Assembly (NCBI GenBank): GCA_039926025.1
Contig: JBDSXV010000026.1
Span: 1 to 31,359, forward strand
Source of the DNA: Dokdonella_A sp039926025
GTDB taxonomy: Bacteria > Pseudomonadota > Gammaproteobacteria > Xanthomonadales > Rhodanobacteraceae
Length of the DNA stretch: 31,359 nucleotides
Reading direction: 5' to 3'
Position 1 is the stretch's first letter. Each line of letters opens with the position of its first letter. Of the stretch, positions 17,763 through 25,154 are shown one piece after another. The position numbers were made by a program, and so were the translations under genes. The notes under the pieces were generated by a model. That model was not told where the DNA came from and searched no databases. It worked only from the letters and a program-made list of their open reading frames with translations.

Positions 17763-17924
17763 TGGACCGTAACGCTCATTTCGGTAGCGGCTCGCTCGGT
17801 CTCGTGGCGCTGGGCTTGCCCTCATTCGGCCCATAGGCCCGCTATGGGCCTCGTTCCGGGCCGGCGCCCAACACCACGATCCACGTTGCGATCCATCTCC
17901 CAAATGAACGTTGCAGTCCACTAG
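17759..17924. mobile_element. 166-bp imperfect palindrome, MITE-like
   Basis: Almost the whole spacer between the GH1 gene and galP folds on itself. The outer ends are CTAGTGGAC and GTCCACTAG, perfect over 9 bp; the terminal repeats 17759-17784 and 17899-17924 match at 22 of 26 positions. A further block (GTGGCGCTGGGC against GTGGTGTTGGGC on the reverse strand) continues the pairing. The centre is a perfect 9-bp stem, GGCCCATAG (17828-17836) and CTATGGGCC (17842-17850). Both ends carry CTAG, which could be a 4-bp target duplication. There is no coding capacity. It may be a non-autonomous mobile element, or a large intergenic hairpin acting on transcript ends. Confidence 0.65.
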
Positions 17925-17975
17925 TACTTCCATCGCGGCAGCCGAAGCGCGCGCGATCCAACAAGAGGACACATC

Positions 17976-19373
17976 ATGAGCGCCATTGCATCGGCCTTGC
18001 CGACTCAACCGAAGGCCACTGCCGCCATCACCTGCGCGTTGGCAGCGCTGGCAGGTTTGATGTTCGGACTCGACATTGGCGTCATCTCCGGCGCGACGCA
18101 GTTCATCCAGTCCGAATTCCATGTCTCCGATCGCGTCATCGAATGGATCGTCAGCTCAATGATGTTCGGTGCGGCGGTCGGCGCCGCGATTGCCGGATGG
18201 ATGTCGGTATCTCTGGGGCGCAAACGCTCGCTTATCCTCGGAGCCTTGTTGTTCGTCATCGGCTCGCTTTTATGTGGCGCTGCGTGGTCGCCGCAGAGTC
18301 TGATCGTCGCGCGCGTCCTGCTCGGTCTCGCGATCGGCATCGCCGCATTCACGGCACCCCTGTATCTCGCGGAAGTCGCGCCGGAAGATACGCGCGGCGC
18401 GATGATTTCGCTGTATCAATTGATGATTACGATCGGCATTCTCGTCGCGTTCCTTTCAGATACCGCTTTCAGCTACTCCGGCAACTGGCGCTGGATGCTT
18501 GGCATCATCGCGATTCCCGGGTTTCTGTTCCTGCTCAGCCTTTTCATGCTGCCGGACAGCCCGCGTTGGCTGCTCATGCGCAGCCGCAAGGAAGAAGCGC
18601 TGGTCGTGCTGCTCAAATTGCGCGGGAATCCGCACATCGTCGCGCGCGAGGTCGCCGACATCGAAGAGCAGTTGCGCACGCCGCAACATGGCTGGCGTCT
18701 GTTTCTCCAGAACCGGAATTTCCGGCGATCGGTGGGGCTCGGCGTGATGCTGCAACTGGTGCAGCAATTCACCGGCATGAACGTGGTGATGTACTACGCG
18801 CCGCGGATTTTCCATGACATGGGCTACGACACGGCTTCGCAGATGTGGTTCACCGCGGCCGTCGGTCTGACCAATGTGCTGGCGACCTTCATCGCCATCG
18901 CGTTGGTTGATCGCTGGGGCCGCAAGCCCATCCTCTATATAGGTTTCAGCGTGATGGCCATCGGTCTCGGTGCCGTCGGCAGCATGATGCACCTGGGCAT
19001 CGCCGGCCACGTCCAACAGATGTTCACGGTTGGCATGTTGCTGCTCTTCATCGTCGGCTTTGCGATGTCGGCAGGTCCGTTGATCTGGGTGCTCTGTTCG
19101 GAAATCCAGCCACTCAAAGGTCGCGACTTCGGCATTGGCTTCTCGACGGTGACGAACTGGGTGGCCAACATGATTGTCGGCGCCACCTTCCTGACCTTGC
19201 TCAATGGGATCGGCAATGCGGCGACGTTCTGGTTGTATGCCGCACTGAACGTGGCGTTCCTGCTCTTCACCTACCTACTCGTGCCCGAGACCAAAGGTGT
19301 CACGCTCGAGCAGGTGGAACGCAATCTCATGAGCGGTGCGCGGCTTCGCGATATTGGAAAAGCGGCTTCGTGA
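17976..19373 (+). CDS. galP: Sugar:H+ symporter, GalP-like
   Basis: A 465-residue MFS sugar porter that resembles E. coli GalP (464 residues) along its length. Shared blocks include AALAGLMFGLDIGVISGA, VSSMMFGAAVGAAIAGW, YQLMITIGIL, FTGMNVVMYYAPRIF, VGLTNVLATFIAIALVDRWG and SAGPLIWVLCSEIQPLKGRD. It has about 12 membrane segments, the sugar-porter motifs (PDSPRWLL, VPETKG) and a central cytoplasmic loop. GalP takes up galactose and glucose with protons; monosaccharide released by the neighbouring periplasmic GH1 is the probable substrate. AAGAGGA precedes ATG 17976. It may be read from the receptor promoter through the palindrome or from its own unseen promoter. A 14-bp operator-like sequence lies inside its early codons (18040). 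Confidence 0.94.
   Translation: MSAIASALPTQPKATAAITCALAALAGLMFGLDIGVISGATQFIQSEFHVSDRVIEWIVSSMMFGAAVGAAIAGWMSVSLGRKRSLILGALLFVIGSLLCGAAWSPQSLIVARVLLGLAIGIAAFTAPLYLAEVAPEDTRGAMISLYQLMITIGILVAFLSDTAFSYSGNWRWMLGIIAIPGFLFLLSLFMLPDSPRWLLMRSRKEEALVVLLKLRGNPHIVAREVADIEEQLRTPQHGWRLFLQNRNFRRSVGLGVMLQLVQQFTGMNVVMYYAPRIFHDMGYDTASQMWFTAAVGLTNVLATFIAIALVDRWGRKPILYIGFSVMAIGLGAVGSMMHLGIAGHVQQMFTVGMLLLFIVGFAMSAGPLIWVLCSEIQPLKGRDFGIGFSTVTNWVANMIVGATFLTLLNGIGNAATFWLYAALNVAFLLFTYLLVPETKGVTLEQVERNLMSGARLRDIGKAAS
18040..18053. promoter_or_regulatory. Operator-like sequence inside the start of galP
   Basis: TGGCAGCGCTGGCA differs from operator O1 by one base. It lies 65 bases into galP, where it encodes part of the conserved ALAALAG segment, so protein constraint may explain it by itself. 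It is listed as a possible third repressor site only because of the close match. Confidence 0.25.
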
Positions 19374-19467
19374 GGTGATACGCAGTCGAGACAAACGCCT
19401 CCGCACGTGATGGGCGTATTGATGCTGATAGAGTCGCAGTCTTCTTGCGCAGCAGCGCACTGTCGCT

Positions 19468-20532
19468 TCAAGCCATTCGAGCGCGTGCTTTTTTTGTGGT
19501 GGCGCCGATGACGCCGAGCAACAAGGCGAGCAGAGCGTAGGCGGGCCTGTCGATCGGAGTGGGTATCGGCGTCAATGAAGCGCTCGGTGCAGCGCTTGCA
19601 AGAGCGCGATCGTTGCCGGTGTTGGCATCGAAACCAGCGCCGCCCTCGGCATACTGCACAAAATTCCCGAGAAATTGCAGGCCCAGGGATACGGATTCCG
19701 TCAGGGGATGTCGGAAGCGCAACTTCAGCAGGCAACTGGCTTCGCCATGTGCGGGAATCGAACCGAGGTGAAAGCCCTTGCTTTCGAATTCCTGCCCGGT
19801 GAAATTGAGGCAACCCAGATTGTCTTCCGCTGTAGGGCAAGCGCCGGGAAAGTCATTGTCGATGTCGAAAGCAACAGGCCCGAACACGGCGCCCGCGTAG
19901 AATTCGGCGCAGTCGGTTGCCACGACGATATCGCTCGTCGGATGGCTGCCGGGGTTTGACGCAATGACGCTTACGATGGTTTCGAGACTGCCGGCACGTG
20001 GCGGCTCAATCGGGGCGACGCGCAGCCCCAAGTCCGGTAGCGTCCCGAATGCGAGATACCTGAAAAGGCAATCGACGAACTCGCCTGGCCCGCACAAGGT
20101 AAAAACGAAATCGCTGCGCGATGTGGCTTTTCTTGCAATCGAATAGCTGCAGGTCATGTCGGCGCCGGGCGCGATCGGCTCGCTGGCGAAGCTGATGCGT
20201 TGCAGGCCATATGCAGAATCCAGCGCGATGGTCGGCAAGTCGCACTTCTGCCGCTGGTCCGTGGTGAAGACGTATTCATCGGCGACTTCGGCAGCGGAAA
20301 ATACGAATCCGCTGATCGCCGCGCGCGCCGGCGTCTCTTCGTTGTTGTGCGCGATCAACACGAGCTGACCGCTGGCGGCAGGTGCGACGACTTGCGTGAG
20401 CGGCATGTCCGGCTGCAAAGAAAACGAGATCCCGGAGGCTTCCTGCGCAGACAACGTCTGCATCGCCATCGCGAGCACTGCCAGGAGGATATAGCGCAGA
20501 GGTCGGATTGCGGAAAAGGCGAGGACGCGCAT
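19468..20532 (-). CDS. Secreted protein of unknown function with sorting-tag-like C-terminus
   Basis: A 354-residue protein of no recognised enzyme family. An N-terminal signal peptide (RYILLAVLAMAMQTLSA, cleavage before QEASG) leads into a mature region predicted to be beta-rich, with Ig-like features: two similar halves contain a LVLIAHNNEETPARAA-type and an IVSVIASNPGSHPTSD-type strand pattern, and cysteines in CDLP, CSYS, CGPGEFVDC, DCAEF and CPTAED. The C-terminus has IPTPIDRPAYA, a hydrophobic helix (LLALLLGVIGA) and a basic tail (KKARAR), the layout of IPTL/PEP-CTERM sorting tags but without the usual tryptophan. The start is ATG 20532 with AGGGAG upstream; the TTG at 20547 is less likely. 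It is convergent with galP and stands alone. Confidence 0.75.
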   Translation of the reverse strand: MRVLAFSAIRPLRYILLAVLAMAMQTLSAQEASGISFSLQPDMPLTQVVAPAASGQLVLIAHNNEETPARAAISGFVFSAAEVADEYVFTTDQRQKCDLPTIALDSAYGLQRISFASEPIAPGADMTCSYSIARKATSRSDFVFTLCGPGEFVDCLFRYLAFGTLPDLGLRVAPIEPPRAGSLETIVSVIASNPGSHPTSDIVVATDCAEFYAGAVFGPVAFDIDNDFPGACPTAEDNLGCLNFTGQEFESKGFHLGSIPAHGEASCLLKLRFRHPLTESVSLGLQFLGNFVQYAEGGAGFDANTGNDRALASAAPSASLTPIPTPIDRPAYALLALLLGVIGATTKKARARMA

Positions 20533-20804
20533 CGGAGCTCCCTGCAAGCTGTCGATGCATGTTACAGCGCAGGGAGCGGGACGCCAACGCGATGCCCCGC
20601 GGTCGCTCGTCCGCCTCGGACCTGCGCACGTCGAAAGGCATGAAGGAACAAGCCAGCCTTTTGCGCGCTATTGGAATGCGCCATCGAAACAATTACGCAC
20701 CGGAGACATGAATCGCATGTGCCAACGCACACTATGACTTCCCGCCATTGAAACGCCCGCGCAATCGCGCAATATTGCAGTCGTCACCCCCACGGAGGCT
20801 TGGC
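20533..20804. other. 272-base divergent intergenic region, no gene seen
   Basis: The stretch separates the secreted-protein gene from the DUF4870 gene and must hold both promoters. Short open frames in it lack ribosome-binding sites and resemble no family. The palindrome GCAATATTGC (20770-20779) and the ribosome-binding site GGAGG (20794-20798) are the only clear features. No confident -35/-10 pair is seen. Confidence 0.5.
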
Positions 20805-21215
20805 ATGAGCGACAACGACACCGCAGGCGCACCACCGCAACCATCACTGCCACTCACGCAGACCAGCGAGGAGCGAACCTGGGCGATGATTGGCCATCTG
20901 TCTGCGTTCAGCGCATTCGTCACCGGCATCGGCTGCGTTGCGGGGCCCTTGCTTGTGTGGCTGATCAAGCGCGACACGTTGCCGTTCGCTGCGGATCAGG
21001 CGAAAGAGGCGCTGAACTTCAACATCACCGCACTGATCGCATGCGCCGCGTTGTGGATCATCACCATTGGCACCTTCTTTATCGGCGCCTTGCTGACTAT
21101 TCCTGCAGGGTTGCTGCTGTGCGTGGCCTGGATCGTGTTCACGATCATTGCCGCGGTGAAAGCGAATGAAGGCGTGGCCTATCGCTATCCGTTCACGCTG
21201 CGTCTGGTGAAGTAG
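20805..21215 (+). CDS. DUF4870 family small membrane protein
   Basis: A 136-residue inner-membrane protein of the DUF4870 family. A Pro-rich cytoplasmic N-terminus of about 25 residues precedes the family signature EERTWAMIGHLSAFSA, then GPLLVWLIKRD, PFAADQAKEALNFNI, and two further hydrophobic helices (about residues 70-115). The ending YRYPFTLRLVK is typical. Function is unknown; the fold is related to Tic20-like membrane proteins. GGAGG sits 6 bases before ATG 20805, and the longer frame from 20748 has no such site. It appears monocistronic, since a strong terminator hairpin follows within 7 bases. Confidence 0.9.
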   Translation: MSDNDTAGAPPQPSLPLTQTSEERTWAMIGHLSAFSAFVTGIGCVAGPLLVWLIKRDTLPFAADQAKEALNFNITALIACAALWIITIGTFFIGALLTIPAGLLLCVAWIVFTIIAAVKANEGVAYRYPFTLRLVK

Positions 21216-21221
21216 AGACGG

Positions 21222-21251
21222 CGCGCAGCGTCGATTCGGCGCTGCGCGTTT
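21222..21251 (+). terminator. Rho-independent terminator after the DUF4870 gene
   Basis: A perfect 9-bp stem, CGCGCAGCG (21222-21230) and CGCTGCGCG (21240-21248), with a 9-base loop, is followed by a short TTT. It begins 7 bases after the stop codon. The T-run is short, so efficiency may be moderate. Confidence 0.65.
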
Positions 21252-21375
21252 GCATCCATGGCTTTGCCAGCTTCCCGCTGAACGCCGCTTTTGCGCGACG
21301 TCAACGATGCGATCTCCCGTGCGTTGGTACCCATGAAGGCGCGCCACTTGCGTCGATCAAGTGAAAAACTCGCGG

Positions 21376-22779
21376 ATGTCGAAGCAAATCAATCAAGCCG
21401 CCAGTGCGTGCAATCGTTTCGGGTTGGGCGCCCGTCCTGGTGAATTGGCGAAAATCACCGATGCGCGCGGATGGCTCGCTGAGCAGCTGCGCGACGACAT
21501 CGATTCGCCGCCGCGCGGCCTGCCATCCAGTGGTGCGTATCTCCTGCGTGAGGCAAAGTTCGTGCGCGAACGACGCGACGACAAGGCTGCAGGCGATCCC
21601 AAGTCGACGTTCCGCGCCAGTTTCGCCGGCGACCTGCGCGATGAATCGCTTGCGCGCTGGCGCATCGCCGTCGAAGGCACGCATGGATTTCACGAGCGCC
21701 TCGTGCGTTTCTGGTCCAATCATTTCGCCGTGTCGGTCGACAAGCGTGCGGCTGCCCTCTACGCGATGCCGCTGGAGCGAGAGGCGATTCGACCGCATGC
21801 GACCGATCGCTTCGGCGATCTTCTGCTCGCAGTGGAAACACATCCGGCGATGTTGCGCTATCTCGACAATGCGCAATCGGTGGGTCCCGATTCGATGGTC
21901 GCTGAGCGCGCGCAGCGACGTCAGGAGCGCACCGGCAAGGGCCGCCGCAGCGGGCTCAACGAGAATCTCGCGCGCGAGGTCCTGGAGCTGCATACGCTCG
22001 GCGCGAATGGCGGCTATCGTCAGGAAGACGTGATCGAACTCGCGCGTGCAATCACCGGCTGGGGTCTTCCGCTGCCGCGCGACCTCGTTGATGGCCCGGC
22101 GCCCGTCGATACCGGCTTCGCGTTCCATCCGCTCGCACACGAACCCGGCACACGGGGCCTGCTCGGCCGACGCTACGCCCAACCGGGCATGGAGCAGGGG
22201 CGTGCGATCCTCGCCGACCTCGCGATGCACCCGCGCACGGCGGCACACGTATCGGCAAAGATGGCGCGCCACTTCGTGTCCGATGTGCCCGATCCCGCGC
22301 TGGTCGCGCACATGACGCGCACATGGCTTGCCCACGAAGGCGATATCGGCGCGGTGTGTCGCGCAATGATCGACAGCGATACGGCGTGGAACGCGGACGC
22401 GGTAAAGTTGAAATCGCCGCAGGACTTCGTCGTGTCTGCGTTGCGCGCAGTCGGCACCACGATCGATCCGCTGCGCCTCACGCAATACGCTGCACTGCTC
22501 GAGCGCCTCGGCGAGCCCGAACTCAAGCCACGCTCGCCTGCGGGGTTTCCCGATCAGGACAGCGCATGGCTCGAAGGCGATGCGATATGGAAACGCCTGC
22601 AGATTGCAGTTGCGCTGGCTGGGCATGTCGGCGGCGATGCCGAAGATGCACTGCGCGCGGGAGAGGCACTCGGCCCGCGCCTGGATGAAGAAACATCGGA
22701 AGCGATGCACCGCGCCGGGTCGCCGTCGCAGGCGCTCGCGACCCTGTTCGCGTCCCCCGCATTCCAGTGGAGAGCATGA
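21376..22779 (+). CDS. DUF1800 domain-containing protein
   Basis: A 467-residue protein of the DUF1800 family, whose biochemical role is unknown. Signature blocks are ACNRFGLGARPGEL at the N-terminus, FWSNHFAVSVDK, ETHPAMLRYLDNAQSVG, GLNENLAREVLELHTLG, GYRQEDVIELARAITGW, and KMARHFVSDVPDPALV. It is almost always encoded directly before a DUF1501 gene, as here. No signal peptide is visible from ATG 21376; GTG 21361 would add only five polar residues. The stop TGA overlaps the start of the next gene (ATGA), which indicates translational coupling. Because the partner carries a Tat signal, joint export as a folded complex is possible (inference). Confidence 0.92.
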   Translation: MSKQINQAASACNRFGLGARPGELAKITDARGWLAEQLRDDIDSPPRGLPSSGAYLLREAKFVRERRDDKAAGDPKSTFRASFAGDLRDESLARWRIAVEGTHGFHERLVRFWSNHFAVSVDKRAAALYAMPLEREAIRPHATDRFGDLLLAVETHPAMLRYLDNAQSVGPDSMVAERAQRRQERTGKGRRSGLNENLAREVLELHTLGANGGYRQEDVIELARAITGWGLPLPRDLVDGPAPVDTGFAFHPLAHEPGTRGLLGRRYAQPGMEQGRAILADLAMHPRTAAHVSAKMARHFVSDVPDPALVAHMTRTWLAHEGDIGAVCRAMIDSDTAWNADAVKLKSPQDFVVSALRAVGTTIDPLRLTQYAALLERLGEPELKPRSPAGFPDQDSAWLEGDAIWKRLQIAVALAGHVGGDAEDALRAGEALGPRLDEETSEAMHRAGSPSQALATLFASPAFQWRA

Positions 22780-23972
22780 TGCATAGCCGTCGACGATTCC
22801 TTGGTCATGTAGCGCTCGCGTGCGCGAGTGGTGCGCTGTTGCCCGGCGTGCGCCTGCTCGCCGGTGACGCCGCGGATGCGGGCGACGCGCGCCTCGTCGT
22901 TGTGCTGTTGCGTGGAGGGCTGGATGGGCTGCATGCCCTCATTCCCTATGCCGATCCGGGATGGGCACGATTGCGCGGCGCGCTCGCGCCCGATGGATCT
23001 GCCGGATCGGCGATGCACCGACTCGATGGCACCTGGGCGCTACATTCATCGCTCGCATACTCCGCGCAACTGTACGCCGCTGGACAACTTCTTCCGGTCA
23101 CCGCGGTCGCGCCACCGTACTGGGGGCGCTCGCACTTCGACGCACAGGATTGCGTGGAGAATGGAACCGATCGTCCGCACGGCGCGCAGCAAGGTTGGCT
23201 CAATCGCTGTATCAGCGCGCTTGCAGGTCAGCGTGCCGTCGTTGCTGCCGCCGTCATGCCGCTGATGACGCGTGGCGCCGCACACGTCGATACATGGTCG
23301 CCGCCGCTGCCGACGCAGATCGACCCGGTGTTGCTGCAACGCCTTGGCGTGCTCTATGCGAAGGACAAGCGCCTCGACCCGGTGTTCCGTTCTGCACTCG
23401 CGCAGGCCGAAAGCGGAGCCTCCGGTTCGGCGAATGATGCCCTCGTTCGTGGCGATGCGCGGCTCGTGCAGTCGCTGCGTGCAGTCGGTGGATTCCTTGC
23501 ACGTGCCGGTGGTCCGCGCATCGCGTTCGTCGAAGACGACGGCTGGGACACACACGCGAACGAGGGGCCGATCCTCACGCGCAAACTCGGCGAACTCGAT
23601 GCCGGCCTACGCGCGGCGCGCGAATCGCTCGGCGATGCGTGGGCGCGCAGCATCGTCATAGTGGTCAGCGAATTCGGTCGCACGGCCGCGATCAACGGCA
23701 CGCTGGGAACCGATCATGGCAGTGGCGGCGCCGCGTTTCTCGCCGGAGGAGCGGTCAAGGGCGGGCGTGTCGGTGGTGATTTTGCCGGACTCGCTTCGAA
23801 TGCTCTCTACGAAGGCCGTGACGTGCGCGCCACGACCGACCTGCGCAGCGTGTTCAAGGGCGTGCTCGCCGAGCATCTGAAGATGTCGGAGGGCACGCTC
23901 GATGCGCGGGTATTTCCCGACAGTGCCCGCACCAAACCCATCGACGGGCTAGTCGCGAAGAAATCCGCGTGA
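22776..23972 (+). CDS. DUF1501 domain-containing protein, Tat-exported
   Basis: A 398-residue protein of the DUF1501 family, related by fold to alkaline-phosphatase/sulfatase-like enzymes. A twin-arginine signal (HSRRRFLGHVALACASGALL) opens the protein. Family blocks follow: LVVVLLRGGLDGLHALIPY, RSHFDAQDCVENGT, DDGWDTHANEG, VVSEFGRTAAINGT and TDHGSGGAAFLAGG, the last resembling a metal-binding site. ATG 22776 overlaps the DUF1800 stop by 4 bases; ATG 22779 is also possible, and GGAG lies just upstream. Substrate and pathway are unknown. It ends 3 bases from the stop codon of the convergent ispA gene, leaving no room for a terminator between them. Confidence 0.92.
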   Translation: MMHSRRRFLGHVALACASGALLPGVRLLAGDAADAGDARLVVVLLRGGLDGLHALIPYADPGWARLRGALAPDGSAGSAMHRLDGTWALHSSLAYSAQLYAAGQLLPVTAVAPPYWGRSHFDAQDCVENGTDRPHGAQQGWLNRCISALAGQRAVVAAAVMPLMTRGAAHVDTWSPPLPTQIDPVLLQRLGVLYAKDKRLDPVFRSALAQAESGASGSANDALVRGDARLVQSLRAVGGFLARAGGPRIAFVEDDGWDTHANEGPILTRKLGELDAGLRAARESLGDAWARSIVIVVSEFGRTAAINGTLGTDHGSGGAAFLAGGAVKGGRVGGDFAGLASNALYEGRDVRATTDLRSVFKGVLAEHLKMSEGTLDARVFPDSARTKPIDGLVAKKSA

Positions 23973-23975
23973 TTG

Positions 23976-24866
23976 CTAGCTACCGCGCAGTGCCACGAAA
24001 CGCGCGAGATCGCGCAAGGCTTGCGCATTCGTGCCGAGCGGTTCGATCGAGGCGAGTGCGCGCGCAGTCAGCGCGGCAAGTTCAGCGCGCGAAGCACCCA
24101 CGCCCAGGATGCCCGGATAGGTCGGCTTGTTCGCCGCGACATCCTTGCCGGCCGTCTTGCCGAGCTGGGAAGTATCGGCTTCGATATCCAGCAGGTCGTC
24201 GCGGATCTGGAAGGCGAGACCGATCGAGTGTCCGTAGATTTCCAGCGCGGCAAGCGTCGATGCGTCCGCGCAGCCGGCTGCGAGTGCGCCGAGCCGCACC
24301 GATGCGCGGATCAGTGCACCGGTCTTGTGTACATGCATGCGTTCCAGTTCCGCCGCATCCAGCTTCTTGCCGACTGCCGCGAGATCGAAGGCCTGGCCGC
24401 CGGCCATGCCATGCGAACCGCAGGCAATCGCGAGCGTGCGCAGCATGTCCAGATGCGTGACGGCATCCACGTCGAGCATCGGATCATTCGCTAGCACTTC
24501 GAAAGCGAGCGCCTGCAGCGCGTCGCCGGCGAGAATCGCCATCGCGTCGCCGAACACGATATGGCAGGTCGGACGACCGCGACGCAACGAATCGTCGTCC
24601 ATCGCCGGCAGATCGTCGTGGACGAGTGAGTACGCATGGATGATCTCGACGGCTGCGGCAACGGCATCGAGCTTCGCGGGTGCCGCGTCGAATGCGGCGC
24701 CGGTTGCATAGACGAGGAGCGGGCGCAGGCGTTTGCCACCGCCAAGGACCGAGTAGCGCATGGCGCGGTGCAGTTCGACCGGCGGCTGATCTTCCGCCGG
24801 CAGCACGCGCGCAAGCGCTTGATCGGCGCGCGCGGACAGCGCCAGCAGGGCAGGGCTGAGATCCAC
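23976..24866 (-). CDS. ispA: (2E,6E)-farnesyl diphosphate synthase
   Basis: A 296-residue short-chain trans-prenyltransferase, close to the 299 residues of E. coli IspA. It condenses isopentenyl diphosphate with dimethylallyl and geranyl diphosphate to give farnesyl diphosphate for undecaprenol and quinone synthesis. The first Asp-rich motif is VHDDLPAMDDD, followed by the RRGRPTCH segment; the second is QIRDDLLDIEAD. GGGKRLRPLLVYATG near the N-terminus binds diphosphate. The start is GTG 24866, one base after the xseB stop, which gives the family length; the upstream frame overlaps xseB. The xseB-ispA pairing is conserved. No dxs gene follows here, since DUF1501 occupies the other strand. 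Confidence 0.95.
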   Translation of the reverse strand: MDLSPALLALSARADQALARVLPAEDQPPVELHRAMRYSVLGGGKRLRPLLVYATGAAFDAAPAKLDAVAAAVEIIHAYSLVHDDLPAMDDDSLRRGRPTCHIVFGDAMAILAGDALQALAFEVLANDPMLDVDAVTHLDMLRTLAIACGSHGMAGGQAFDLAAVGKKLDAAELERMHVHKTGALIRASVRLGALAAGCADASTLAALEIYGHSIGLAFQIRDDLLDIEADTSQLGKTAGKDVAANKPTYPGILGVGASRAELAALTARALASIEPLGTNAQALRDLARFVALRGS

Positions 24867-24867
24867 G

Positions 24868-25122
24868 TTACGGTGTATCGGGATCGAACGGCTGCGCCGT
24901 CGTGGGCGCGGCGGGATCAAGCAGCAGGCTGACGCGCAGCTTGGCCTGGTCGAGGGCGCCCTGACAGTTGCGATACAGCGCGATGCCGCGCTCGAACGAC
25001 TGCAACGAGTCGTCGAGGCTCAGCTCGCCTTTTTCCATGCGCACGACGAGTTGCTCGAGTTCATCGAGCGACTGCTCGAACTCGGCAACTTGCGGGGTCG
25101 GCGTTGTTTTGGCTTTGGACAT
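24868..25122 (-). CDS. xseB: Exodeoxyribonuclease VII small subunit
   Basis: An 84-residue helical protein, compared with 80 in E. coli. The family core is unmistakable: FEQSLDELEQLVVRMEKGEL, then SLDDSLQSFERGIALYRNCQ. Several copies assemble with XseA to form the single-strand DNA exonuclease VII; xseA is not in this window. ATG 25122 is preferred to the GTG 9 bases upstream because MSKAKTTP is a typical start. No strong ribosome-binding site is seen. It lies between tilS (32-base gap) and ispA (1-base gap), so it is inside a minus-strand operon. Confidence 0.95.
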   Translation of the reverse strand: MSKAKTTPTPQVAEFEQSLDELEQLVVRMEKGELSLDDSLQSFERGIALYRNCQGALDQAKLRVSLLLDPAAPTTAQPFDPDTP

Positions 25123-25154
25123 GGCGCGCACGCTAACTCAGCGCAGCGGCGAGA

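Noticed and set aside
19393..19425. Weak ACGCC/GGCGT inverted repeat after galP
   Set aside because: Five pairs with a long loop and no T-run; too weak to call a terminator.
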